Shown: one piece after another, positions 45,712 to 56,870 of the stretch
Layout of the letters: each line of letters starts with the position of its first letter
Position numbering within the stretch: position 1 is the stretch's first letter
Origin: Melastoma dodecandrum
Taxonomy: Eukaryota; Streptophyta; Magnoliopsida; Myrtales; Melastomataceae
DNA length: 64,000 nt
Assembly (NCBI GenBank): GCA_029817715.1
Contig: JARUPY010000164.1
Coordinates: 1,058,001 to 1,122,000, forward strand
Reading direction: 5' to 3'
Position numbers and translations under genes: made by a program
The notes under the pieces: model-generated
Database searches by the model: none
Told to the model about the DNA's origin: nothing
Seen by the model: the letters and a program-made list of their open reading frames with translations, nothing else

Positions 45712-47997
45712 TCAATTCTGGTGCCCGCGCCTTTGCGTGCCTCTCCTTCCCTCCACCACCGCCTTGTCCTATGAGTCGCAAACCTGTGTACTTAACTTGC
45801 ATCCGAACTTCCGGGATAACGTCCCCTTCCACACGCTTCCCGGTGCCCCTTCCTTGTCGATCTTCTCTATGGCCTTCTTCATCGTCGAGCACTCCCTTTC
45901 CAGCTAATGCGCTCGCGTCCTCATGCTATCCATGTCCAGCCGGAGAACCTTATTCTCTCTCACTGCTGCCCGCCATGTCATGCTGTCACTTCCCCGGCTT
46001 ACATCTATAGATGATCCCAGGTCGGGAACAACATCGATGGTCGCCATGACTCTGTCTTCCACTTCCTCCCACTCTTCATCCCCGCCGTGCCTAGATCCCG
46101 ATGCCCTGCCCGGATCCTGAGGCCCAACCACAGGGTCTGTAGCGAGTAGGGTACCTGCAATCACGTGGCGAAGCTGCCTCTGCTCGAAGAAGAGGACCTG
46201 GACCACCGTGTGCAATGGTAACCGCTCATTCTGAGCGGCATGTGTGCATGCTTCCAGCGTTAGTTTATGACTGTCCAGGATACCAGAAATCTTCTCGCGA
46301 TCTGCTTCAGATAGCCATGGATGTGCCTGTAATCATTACAACACAGAATTGTCATCTCTAATAATGGCCCTTTCATTTGATAGATGGATCGTCGATTTAC
46401 TTTGAGATACACATCCACAGCACGCTAAAGTCCATCATCATACAACCTCGCCTTCTCTGGCAAGGAGACGGCCATTTTGTAGAACTTTTCTGGGTTCAGG
46501 TTTGAGTCGGAAGCCATCTCAGACAAGTACCCATCAATCAACTTCCCCACCATTATAAGACTCGTCGATCTCCCAGCCTCATCCACAGCTATGCTGCCAC
46601 TCTCATGCCTCTCAAGGAAGTCATGGAGGATCCTCTCCACGCAATCAACATCATAGAGCGTCTCATTCAGGTAAGAGTAGCTCGGGATCAACAGATCATC
46701 CAGTTTCACCCCATCCAGCTGACAACCGATCTTCTTCACCAGCATTACTTGAAAATCATCTGAGATCTTCAGGATGTTTGCCACTCGGAGCAGTCCGAAC
46801 AGGAACCTCGATGAGAGTGCCATCCGTGTGGGCTTGAGGTTTGATATCACCATCTCAAGGAGCTCCCGTTGCTCCATCTCTGTTGTCAAGGTGGAATCAC
46901 CGGCTTTCCTTGTGGATCGGGTGATTCCTGGGATGCACTTATTTGCATAGTGCATCAAGCAGGTCTCAATCAGATCGATGCTGAGATTCGACTCAGTCAT
47001 TGTGAAGATCAACCGCTTGAACACCGGCAATGTCAATATTGACAGCTCTTCGAGCCATGACTCTCTGTCATGGTGACCCTTCCGTCAATTCACCCCACGT
47101 GGTTGACTTATGTGACTACCACCATCAACCATAGGCCAAGCAAACAAAGCCGGATCAGATGCCGGGGCATTCGCGACAATCGCCTCAATGCACCGCCATG
47201 GTATATCCAACCTCTCAGCAATCTCCCTGTCCCGGTCGCATGACTTGAGAGCACGCAGTGAGTCCCCTATGCTCCGCAGTGTGACCTGTGCAAAGTACTT
47301 CTCCGCCTTGGATATCAGGTTTTCCTGAGAGTACTCCTCAGTCATCCCTAGGAACTCCCCGGCACATCGGAGCGGCACAAATGTGGAAGCAGTAAGCTCA
47401 ACCTTCACCCCATAGTAGAACTTGGCGACGGCCTCAAAAGCGTCTGATCCCCCTGGGAACCCCTCGAGCTGTATATAACAGCGAGCCAATTCCACATCTC
47501 CTTCCCCTTCATCCTCCTGTATTTCGCGGTTGTGGTCATTCCGCCAGATTCCGGGCTTCGAATCATGCTCGGATATGAGTTGGTCTAGTTTGCTGCTCTT
47601 GGAAATCAAAGGGAACTGGAAAACAAAAAGGAGAAGCTTGATTGGGAGTTCAGCAAACATTCAGCAGCATCATAGAATGCCGAGAAACCGCCACATAAAC
47701 AGAACAAGTTCTGTTGGTACAAAGAGAAGGGCATTTGTGAGGAATGACCTTGTGGAGGTGGAAGGCCATGCCATCGACCTCAACTACAACGTCCGTCGGC
47801 AGCCCGGTCGTGCAAAACCTGCGAAAACAAATCCAACAAAGAACGGAAAAAAGAAGATGAAGAAAATAGAGAGAGAAAGAGAGAGGATTAGAGAGAGTAC
47901 AAGAAATGTAGATGAATTGGAAGTGAGGAAATCAGATTGTGGGGGGAGATAACCACCATGCTTGTCCCCTGGTTGAGGAGCTCTTCTCTGTTCCCAT
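45712..47997 (-). pseudogene. BTB/POZ-NPH3 family gene with four in-frame stops
   Basis: NPH3-family proteins are plant adaptors for CUL3 ubiquitin ligases, several of them in phototropin signalling. Exons on the minus strand are 47997-47957, 47818-47749, 47615-46401 and 46326-45712. All three introns (138, 133, 74 bp) keep GT...AG ends and the phases join GQA-W-FCTTGLPTD and HLHK-FPLISKSS perfectly. The BTB part is in the first 130 codons. NPH3 blocks follow (LTLPVFKRLI, LDDLLIPSYSYLNETLYDVD, MVGKLIDGYL), then ACTHAAQNERLPLHTVVQVL and a C-terminal coiled-coil with QVCDS. Stops fall at codons 214 (TGA at 47087), 434 (TAG at 46427), 583 (TAG at 45906) and 628 (TAG at 45771); the last could be the natural end. 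No frameshift was seen. A recent pseudogene is most likely. Confidence 0.85.
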
Positions 47998-48165
47998 TTG
48001 GGGTTTCTTTTCTTTGTTAAATCAGAGGGCGGGCACAAGAAGATTCAGATTCAGGGTTGGGAAAAAGGGGGAATTTTGGAGAAGAAGAAGAAGGAAGAAG
48101 AAAGTGCAGGAGGAGGATGAGAGGAAGAAGTTGTGTTAAATATTCGTGCTTCTGAAATAAAGTGG

Positions 48166-48174
48166 GAGTTCGGG
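48166..48174. repeat. 9-bp target duplication of the foldback element, left
   Basis: GAGTTCGGG before the element matches GAGTTCGGG at 49598-49606 after it. Nine-base duplications are typical of Mutator-like elements. Confidence 0.9.
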
Positions 48175-49597
48175 GGAAGCGGCTAACGGTACGTGCACGT
48201 GGGACTTACGTAGTTTACTACTTAATACTAAAATTAAGTAGTAAATTTTACTAAAAGTTGACCGTTACTACTCTAGTCAACGCAAAAGTAGTAAAAAAGT
48301 AGTAAATTTTACTACTTATTGGTCTTCTTTTAGTAAAGTCAACGCAAATGTAATATAAAATGTCGTAAATTTTACTACTTCTGGACTGTTCACCGCAGTG
48401 CAATTTTACTACTTTTACGCTGACTTTACTAAAACCTCATTTTTAGTAAAGTCAACGTAGAAGTAGTAAAAAAAGTAGTAAAATTTACTACTTTTTTTAC
48501 TACATTTGCGTTGACTTTACTAAGAAAACCACACTTTTAGTAAAGTCAACGTAAAAGTAGTATAAAAAGTAGTAAAATTTACTACTTTTAACTGTACAAT
48601 TATGTCGATAAGTAGTAATTGTTTACTACTTTCGTTGTGATTTTTAGTAAAATTATGTTTGAGTTGGTAAAATTGGTAGTAAACAGGTAGGGTTTGTCGT
48701 AAATGTTTACTACTTTAAGCATGTTTTTACTAAAATAAGTAGTAAACTGTTACTACTTTGTCGGCGTTGACTAAGAAATTTTACTACTTTGAACAGTGTT
48801 TCCGAACCTAACTCCGAACCTAATTATTCTAAATTTTGATGTGAAATGACTATTTTGCCCCGGTTACCACGATCATAGGTTTGTGTCACTGTCCACGATC
48901 ATAGTAACCGGGGCAAAATAGTCATTTCACATCAAAATTTAGAATAATTAGGTTCGGAGTTAGGTTTGGAAACACTGTTCAAAGTAGTAAAATTTCTTAG
49001 TCAACGCCGATAAAGTAGTAACAGTTTACTACTTATTTTAGTAAAAACATGCTTAAAGTAGTAAACATTTACGACAAACCCTACCTGTTTACTACCAATT
49101 TTACCAACTCAAACATAATTTTACTAAAAATCACAACGAAAGTAGTAAACAATTACTACTTATCGACATAATTGTACAGTTAAAAGTAGTAAATTTTACT
49201 ACTTTTTATACTACTTTTACGTTGACTTTACTAAAAGTGTGGTTTTCTTAGTAAAGTCAACGCAAATGTAGTAAAAAAAGTAGTAAATTTTACTACTTTT
49301 TTTACTACTTCTACGTTGACTTTACTAAAAATGAGGTTTTAGTAAAGTCAGCGTAAAAGTAGTAAAATTGCACTGCGGTGAACAGTCCAGAAGTAGTAAA
49401 ATTTACGACATTTTATACTACATTTGCGTTGACTTTACTAAAAGAAGACCAATAAGTAGTAAAATTTACTACTTTTTTTACTACTTTTGCGTTGACTAGA
49501 GTAGTAACGGTCAACTTTTAGTAAAATTTACTACTTAATTTTAGTATTAAGTAGTAAACTACGTAAGTCCCACGTGTACGTACCGTTAGCCGCTTCC
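48175..49597. mobile_element. Mutator-like foldback MITE, 1.42 kb palindrome
   Basis: Left arm 48175-48867 (693 bp) and right arm 48904-49597 (694 bp) are almost perfect inverted repeats around a 36-bp spacer. The termini are GGAAGCGGCTAACGGTACGT and its complement. The arms are made of TAGTAAA/TTTACTA units and GTCAACGC motifs, so shorter palindromes are nested inside the large one. There is no coding capacity. The near-identity of the arms and the perfect 9-bp duplication suggest a recent insertion. The element lies 178 bp upstream of the NPH3 start codon. Confidence 0.93.
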
Positions 49598-49606
49598 GAG
49601 TTCGGG
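49598..49606. repeat. 9-bp target duplication of the foldback element, right
   Basis: GAGTTCGGG, identical to the left copy. Confidence 0.9.
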
Positions 49607-51215
49607 ATTTGGTGGGAACAGATGAGCTGAGCCAAGGCTGATTGACAATGTTGATGCCCCCATCATGTATTTTTCCAAATTTATATAACTACAATCACAA
49701 TAAATTAAACTATTATTAGAGAATAATTGTTTATCAATGAGGTACAACACTAAATCCCACCAGAATATCTATCCTACTTTTTTCTGTCTTATCTCAACCC
49801 TAGCAACGTTTATTTTTAAGATCACTTGCAAAATTCAAAAGTCCCAAATATATATTTTTATTTTTTTCAAAAAATAATCCCATGATAAACTAAAATAAAT
49901 TTTTTAACTTGAGTTTTAATTATAACTTATTTAGTGTTGGATAAGGACTGCGAGGAGGCATAACTTAATTTTTTTACATATATTTAAAATAAATATTAAT
50001 TTTTTCTATTATATATAATGAGAGCATTTGTGGAAAACGCTTAGATAGGGGACAAGGGCACGTCTTTCAAAGTATAATAAAAGGGTGCTTGTGGGGTTGG
50101 TTAGTGAAAGATTACCGTTTTTATGAGCACACTCGACCCTACAACACTTACCAGGTAAATGGGACACGTTGGGTTGAGAGTACATCATGGTGATTTTTTT
50201 TTTAAATTGAAATGGTTTGAATTGTTTCCTACTCCAGTTTATATATATAAATACAAAATATTATATATATATATATATATATGTTATCCAAATGTTGGAT
50301 ATACGTCGCATCGAGGCGACGCCAGAACCTTCACTTCGGTCTCACTCCAACAATGCCCAGGCCTTACGAATCAAACCCACAAAGCCTCCCTCTCCAGCAA
50401 GGAATTTGGAGGTCTTGAAGCGAAATCTCCTCTGCCTTCTTTTTTTCAAATCAACGACAGCTTCGGGCAACATGCTCCCCCATGCCCAGCCGTGTGCAGG
50501 AAAGGTAAGGGCTTTCTTCTTTTTCTTTTTTTTTTTTCAATTTTGACTTTTGTTTGACCGTAATGTTTAATTGTAAAATTTAGATATTAAGCTCTCGTTA
50601 AGCACTTATGATAGAAACAATAATTTAATATTGTTACAAACTGATTGCTCTCATTAGACGAATTGATATTAAAAAAGGTTTATCAAATTAGAACAGTAAG
50701 TCATTCTTTACTAATTAGATTTTAAATTTGGTTCGAAATTTAATCGATATTTACGTATGTTCATTTCCCAACATCTTCTTTATTTTGCATGTAAACCAAT
50801 GAGGGTTTACTACCGAGGAGTAGCATCTTCTGACATATCAGAAGATTAACGTCAACGGGCTACGAAATGTCCCATTTAATTCAACCATTTCAAACGGTAA
50901 GTCATGCCTTACTATTTTAGTTCGGTTAAATTTACGTCAATTTAACTGTTACTAAAGGCTTTGTACATCTCTCTCCTTTCCTTTGTTTTACATGTAAAAC
51001 AACGAGGAATTCATTACCAAGGGACATCCAGTTTTCGACATCACTGAAGATCAATATCAACGGGTCACATAACGCCCCATTATCTTCCGGCATCACAGAA
51101 GATCGACATCAACGGGCCACACAACGCCCCGTAAGTTTCACTCCGACTTACAATAGTTAATTTTAATTGTTTAAATACTCAATTAGAATTTTCTGACCAC
51201 TGTATTCCGGTTTGA
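49607..51215. other. AT-rich intergenic with a TA microsatellite
   Basis: No gene was recognised. A (TA)n run lies at about 50262-50281. A pyrimidine/T-rich tract is at 50515-50541. The repeated motif GATCAACATCAACGGG with ACGCCCC occurs near 50850, 51048 and 51103 and may belong to the 5' part of the LTR-like sequence that follows. Confidence 0.5.
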
Positions 51216-52110
51216 TTTGCATGAAAATCAATCGAGCTTCACGAGAGTTCGACAAAACGAATTTCGAAGACTGGAAGCGCGCGAGGAAACTCATGGTGGA
51301 AGCACATATCGAAAGCGGCCTCAACTGACGAGCCCGACCGATGTAAAGCCATCCCGGCGGGCCTCAGGTACATGAGGGAGGTGCGGGCCTCCCGTTTTTT
51401 TTTATTATTTCCACATGTAACAGGCCGTGGGCCCAAGTGCATAGGTCCACGGTCACCATCCTTTCCCGCCCCCTTTGATCTCAATAATTGTTTGTGCTTG
51501 TCCGCATGCCTTAGGCTCATAGGTTTATTGTCGCATGTTGTTGGCTATCAACAAACATGAATTCGGGTCCAAAGCCTGAATCGGGTCCAACGCCCGTAAA
51601 ACATTGACATGAGTCCGGAGTCATGCCCGGATCGGGTCCAACACCCGTTAACCAAAAGGAAACTTTGGAGCAAACGCCACCTTTTCGCATGTTTAAATGT
51701 AAGAGTTAGTAATTAGGGATCCCCGAATCCTACTCTGGTTTTCCGACTTAGACCAATTTTCAAAAAATAAGTCGGTGGCGACTCCGTAATCGTTTACCTA
51801 AGTTAAACAACATTTTTAAGAAGCCATTTTGGATGAGGGACTGGCGACACGAGCCGCTCTTGATTTCTCCCGAAAATTCCTTCTTCGGATCATGCTCCGC
51901 CATTCGCTCGCCGCCTCTTAGGAAAACAGAGACGGTTGGCGAGGGCCCGAGCAGGCCTAGTTAGGAATCCAGAGAGGGATCACCCGATTCCCTTCCGCAG
52001 CGTCCGACGCTCGAGTCGTGACGTCGACCAGTTGGGCTTTGGGGAGCGGGCCCGGATCCTCGGGTCGTCCGAACCGCCTCGCGCGTGCTAGGCCGGAAGG
52101 CGCGCGTACA
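51216..52110 (+). repeat. LTR part related to the LARD 3' LTR segment
   Basis: About 895 bp is collinear with 14946-15828 of the LARD LTR. Shared stretches include GGTGCGGGCCTCCCG, GGCCGTGGGCCCAAGTGCAT, GGTCCAACRCCCGTTAA, GTCGGTGGCGACTCCG and the end GGAAGGCGCGCGTACA. It is clearly more diverged than the two LARD LTRs are from each other. The TGTAATACCCC start is absent, so it is either a truncated solo LTR or the LTR of another family that shares this 3' section. Confidence 0.8.
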
Positions 52111-52822
52111 CTTTCTTCTTTTTTTTAATAAAAACTCATCTTATAAGGCCAGCCACACGATTTTTGAATTCACCTCCTAATTTTTTGTCCGAAGACGGTT
52201 GCCAAGCGTCAGTCCCAACTAACGATATACGATGAAGTAGTGTAGTAATTGCAGGTGTACATGCCACATTGGTCGTTTCCGGTTCTTTTGGATTCTAAAG
52301 AAACAAATTTTATTTTCAATGTCCAGTTATAGTCTCTCCGTTTTTTTTTTTATAAATCGACTCAAACCCAGTACATCGTCCTTGGACCGAATAAGTTTGT
52401 TTTTTTTTTTTTTTGGCATTTCACTAGAATTGTAGGGCGTCGTCGGGTAAGATTGAGGAAATTAGTTTATTAAATATATCGAATCTAAATAAAAACAATA
52501 TTATTTGTTGAGTACTCGTTAAGACGAAATTTGTAATTTTTATTTAGAAAAAGAAGCTCGACTTCTCGTCAAAGATTGGGCGCTGGCCTCAAAAAATAAA
52601 ATTATCCCCCACAAATAATAAATGCCTGAGAAGGAAAAGGCCAGTCAATTTTACCCCTTTTTATCTTATGACACGGCTCTAATCCCTTCAAAAAGGAAAT
52701 AAAAGAAGTCCCCTTCATTGAGGATAGTTCCAGATTACTGCGGGAAAGGAAAATATTTGGTCTTTTACAGTCGGATGTTTTAAAATTACCAAAAACCTGT
52801 TCCCACAAGTTTGTCTCCTTCT
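52111..52822. other. AT-rich sequence before the endogenous caulimovirid
   Basis: No gene recognised. T-rich runs lie at 52340-52350 and 52399-52414. Where viral similarity begins cannot be fixed by eye; some of this could be viral sequence following the primer site in a circular genome. Confidence 0.4.
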
Positions 52823-52824
52823 GG

Positions 52825-52837
52825 TTTATATAAAAAA
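52825..52837 (+). promoter_or_regulatory. TATA-like sequence before the capsid ORF
   Basis: TTTATATAAAAAA lies about 40 bp upstream of the capsid ATG at 52875. That leaves little room for a leader, so it is a weak promoter candidate. The TATA box at 62615 fits the viral promoter better. Confidence 0.3.
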
Positions 52838-52874
52838 CCCAAAACTTTGAAAACTTTGCAATTAGGTCCTTGAG

Positions 52875-54086
52875 ATGGCTGGAGAAGGAAAATATTCGGG
52901 AAATCCTTCTGGAACTCCTTCACGATTGGAGTTCGTTCTAGAGTCTAGGCTGTCCCCCTTTACAGTTAGCAAGAGTATAAATAATATTTTAACTCAGCTA
53001 ACTATTCAAGGGAATACAGAAAGTCTAGAGAGCAGAAACCAAATGGCCCAGGAAGTAGGCTCTATAGTTAACAAAATGCTAGATGCACTGGAAAAAGAAA
53101 GAAGTTTAAAAAGGCCTGAAGCCAAGGCGACTTCTGGACTGGAAAGTACTATGGGAAAACCAGTCGAAAGGTTGAATCTGGGAGGAAGAAATTCCAAACA
53201 GAATCAAGGCAGAAGTGTGGATGAAATGTACAAAGAGTCAGTAGCTCCCTACATTTTAGACGCACTAAAGCGAAATGCGAATTTGAACTCCCAAAGTGGG
53301 GAGTTGGCAAAAGACTTAAGGAAAGCCTTAGGTCTGGCAGAAGATGCTCCAGTTCATTTAGACAATCGAACATTTAATGAATTGGTGACTGCGAAGAGGG
53401 AAATCTACAGGCCCAATTATCCCCATCGAACTAAACAAGAGTTTGTTCCAAGGGATAATGTTTTAAAACCTATAATTACCCCTGGTGCTTTTCTGGACAT
53501 CGATTGTGAAAAGCATGTATCTGAAAAGATAGATGAGTGGTTATCACTGATTCGAATGACTGCGTCTGCAGGGATATTATCCCCTAGATCAGTTTACGAA
53601 TTATGTGTTGCAGCCCATACCGTTGATGGTGTGTTAGCAATTATAGCTGATGCATTAAAACGGGAGTTTTGTGGTTTTTCGTTATCCACTGAGATGGTGG
53701 AAAAAGAGCAATCGTTAACTGCTCTAGTCAAACTACAGATCTGCGATATGTGTCTATTTGATAGCTACGTATGTGAATCCCAGAAGTATTATTACAATCT
53801 GGACGTAGTGTCGCAACAGTTCATATTGTGAACCTTTTTTGCAAAACTTCCAGAACCTTGGCCGGAAGTTGCGCAGAAGGCCTATGAATTACTTCTGAGT
53901 GAGGAAAAGATTGTCTCTGGACTCGGAGGAAAAATTCAGGCAGTTAAGTACACGATGAGGAAGGCGTGTACTGAGCTTCAAGTTAAGGAGGCAGCTAAGA
54001 AGCCGCCATACCTAAATAAAACTGTTGTTCGCAGATTGAGCATGTACCTGGAAGGTATGGATGTGATACTCAAGCAGAGTCTGTGA
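52875..54086 (+). pseudogene. Endogenous caulimovirid capsid-like protein
   Basis: It would form the virion shell. The ATG at 52875 opens a 318-codon frame, closed by a TGA at 53829. The same frame stays readable to 54084, so the TGA is one nonsense change. The family signature is near the first stop: a YVCESQKYYYNL block followed after the TGA by KLPEPWPE, matching the CP core of caulimovirids, where a Cys-Glu and aromatic-rich helix precedes KLPxP. A frameshift near 54080 then separates this from the basic, zinc-knuckle part downstream. Confidence 0.75.
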
Positions 54087-54690
54087 GAACAAGTAACTTT
54101 CCAAAGAAAAGAAAATTTGTTGGATACAACAAAAGGAAAGTTTGGCCCAAGAGGGACCTCCAAAGAAAAGCAAAAGGAGGCCCTGCTTACAAACCAAGGA
54201 GGTTTGTGAGAAGACGAACTAACCTAAAGGATAAAGATAGGATCGAAGCCTTTAAGCGTAAGTATGGCAGAGAACCTAAATGTCCGAAAGGGATACCGTT
54301 GAGCAACTGTAATTGTTGCTGGTTTTGTGGGTCAAAAGCCCACAAAGCGGATACTTGTCCTCAGAATAACCAAAGGAGAGAAAGACTCCGAATGGTATTT
54401 CTGGATGACAGGAGTCATGAGGAAGAAATCCTGGCCTATGAACTAATAGATGAGCGGGATATTTCTTACTTAGACTTGGAAGTCGAATCTATCTACGAGG
54501 TTGTATCAAATTACGATACAGACTCAGAGGAAGATTCTGATCTCTGGAAAATGCATCTATTCATGATGAGAGTAGAGCAGAACGGAGATGGTGATGAGAT
54601 GGTTCCTTTGGAAGCATCGAATCAGGTACTGGAGGAATCCCACCGGTACGAAGATCCATCCCAGTCAGTTCTGGAATTGAGGTTGCCCAA
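54087..54690 (+). pseudogene. Caulimovirid basic region and CCHC zinc knuckle
   Basis: After the frameshift, the frame that begins around 54083 encodes a strongly Lys/Arg-rich stretch and then CWFCGSKAHKADTC, a C-x2-C-x4-H-x4-C knuckle at about 54317-54358. In caulimovirids this knuckle belongs to the C-terminus of the capsid protein and binds RNA. An acidic region with a run of Asp/Glu follows at about 54500-54560. The frame has no ATG at its start, which fits a continuation of the capsid polyprotein. Confidence 0.75.
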
Positions 54691-54901
54691 TGTTAATGTA
54701 AGGGAAGTCTATAACGTATCGAGATTTAATTTTAGATCGATAATAGACATCTCACAAACAGAAGCAACGGTTCAAGTTACAAGCACGGAACTTGAGACTT
54801 TGGATATCCCATTACTCAACGTACAACGCATTAGGAAAATCATGCAACGTGCGAGAGGTGTATATAACTATATACACATTGGGTTGATCCAAGTAGGACT
54901 T
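54691..54901 (+). pseudogene. Caulimovirid movement protein, N-terminal part
   Basis: The last 70 codons before the inserted LTR match the start of the caulimovirid movement protein: a YNYIHIGLIQV block preceded by an alternating charged region. Movement proteins open plasmodesmata to the viral particle. The frame is fused downstream of the capsid and knuckle frame without a stop, so capsid and movement protein appear to belong to one polyprotein. It is cut at 54901 by the solo LTR and resumes at 57150. Confidence 0.7.
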
Positions 54902-55973
54902 TGTTGGAAAAGGTTTTGAAGATGAGCCAGACCTCTGTACCACAGAAGGTCGAACATTCTTGGCTATGATGATGAGCCTGACCCTCTGTACTACAGAAGG
55001 ACGAACATTCTATTCTACAGAAGCTTCTTATGTTAAGGGCTTTGTGTATGAATTAATTTCGTAATTAAATGATTAGTTGATGATTATTTAATTATGAAAT
55101 GCAATTCTATCGATCTAGATGATTGTCTGGTCGATATATATCGATTTGGTTTCCAAATAATTATATTGGAGATATTATCTCTCATAGAAGGAAATATATC
55201 TTCTATATATGGAAAGGTTCTACTAGATGGTCTACATGCTTCTGTAAGCTTATTCGACCTCTATATGAACGTTATTTGCAAACCTATCACTACCACCTGT
55301 CTAGATACATCTTACTACGTGTCTTTAACAGGATGGAATTAAACTTAATCCATATGGAAGTAAATCAACGATTATTTCCATCTGTAGAAGGTTATCGAGC
55401 AGAACCTTCTGCGATACCCTCTATGCTGCATTATTTAGAGAAACTATCATATTCTTATTTTATTTTGATATGATTATCTCCCTTGCTGAATGTATGCACG
55501 TGTATATCATTTAATCTATTTTGTAAACTAACTTTTAATTTCTTGTTTTGCAGATTTCGTTTTTATTTTTTTTCTTCTTAGGCTTTGTGTATAAAAGGCC
55601 ATGCTCTCTCCCATTCATAATATACCACGAGAAAACAACAAAACATCCATCCCATTCTGTCCAGAGAGAGCGTGAGCTTCATTTCTTTAATTTCTTTATG
55701 TTCTCTAATTCTTTTGTTCGTTTGAGTTAGTCACACGAGGAACACTAGCAACGGAAGGCTGCATCGTCGGTGAAATCTTCTGGGAATGTGACTCGGGGGC
55801 TCGAGGGACTCGGTTGGAAGCTGCAGGATACGTTGTTGGAAGCGTTGTGTACGTTGGCAACGTGCAGCGGGCCGGAGAGAAGGGCAGAACCCCGGGAGCA
55901 CAGAAGGTGAGGGACTAACCAGCTTCTGTTGTGTAGAGCTCTGTGTGCAGGAACCTAGGACGGAGGCTGCCGT

Positions 55974-56190
55974 CTGCTTGCGTGGGGTTTGCCACGTGCT
56001 TGCGCAGGGTCTGCTGCGTGCTTGCGTAGGGTATGCTACGTGCTTGTGTGGGGTACGCCACATAGTCGCTATCTCGAGGAGATCATGCAGGTCGTGTGGA
56101 GCCACCGGAGGGAAAATCCATCCTTGAACAGGGGTTGCTGTTCGCTTGCGTAGGGTCCGCTACGTGCTCGCGTGGGGTACACCACGAAGT
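55974..56190 (+). repeat. Short tandem array of GCTTGCGTGGGGT-type units
   Basis: Six or so units of about 28 bp, built on TGCTTGCGTRGGGTNYGCYACG, lie in the solo LTR with an interruption in the middle. The SIRE LTR at 7950-8080 has an analogous array of GTTAGTCACG/TTACGTGC units. Confidence 0.6.
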
Positions 56191-56259
56191 CGTTTTCCTT
56201 AAGAGGATTGCACATTTGGTTACCTTGTTAGTCACGTTAAATCGTGCAACCCGCTGTAG

Positions 56260-56870
56260 TACAGAACCCTACGGGTCTGTGCATACATTTTCCTTGTCAC
56301 TTTTACTACAGAACCTCACGGTCTGTTCAGTAGAAGGTCGACTACCCTTGGTACAGAATCTTTCAGATCTGTGCTTTTCAATTAAGTCATTTCCTATACA
56401 GAACCTTCTGTTGTGGATTGACATACTCGGTACAGAACCTTACGGTCTGTGCTATACCTTCTGTGATACAGAATCCTTGGATCTGTTATATAGAAGGTTG
56501 ACGTCTCTAGTACAGAATCACTTGATCTGTGCTATAGAAGGTTAACACATTCGATACAGAACCTTCTGGTCTGTATTGTGCCTTACCTTCTTCGACACAG
56601 AACCTTCGGGCTTGTGTTGTGCCTAACGTTCTACGATACATAACCTTCTGGTCTGTATTGTGCCTTACCTTCTTCGACACAGAACCTTCGGGTTTGTGTT
56701 GTGCCTAAGTTTCTACGATACAGAACCTTCTGGTCTGTATTGAGCCTAAGTTACTATAGTACAGAACCTCAGTGTTTGTGCTTCGTAACAAACCTCTACG
56801 GTACAGAACCTTCTGGTCTGTGCTCTGCCACTCAAGCCTCTATTGTACAGAACCTACGGGTCTGCTTTTA
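56260..56870 (+). repeat. Array of ACAGAACCTTCTGGTCTGT hairpin units
   Basis: At least fifteen copies or near-copies of ACAGAACCTTCTGGTCTGT occur at roughly 30-60 bp spacing. Each unit is a partial palindrome (ACAGA...TCTGT), so the array could form serial hairpins. Single copies in the other orientation (ACAGAAGGTCGAAC) are found near 54940 and 54995. Confidence 0.65.

Noticed and set aside
47530..47952. 140-codon plus-strand ORF
   Set aside because: It is antisense to the NPH3 exons and introns, which have clear family motifs on the minus strand.
51239..51560. ORFs within the LTR-like segment
   Set aside because: The same frames recur in the LARD LTRs (14960-15273, 22955-23180) and reflect LTR sequence.
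53006..53373. Minus-strand ORFs within the caulimovirid capsid
   Set aside because: Shadows of the capsid coding frame.
54083..54085. GTG as a start codon for the zinc-knuckle frame
   Set aside because: The frame is better explained as a frameshifted continuation of the capsid ORF.
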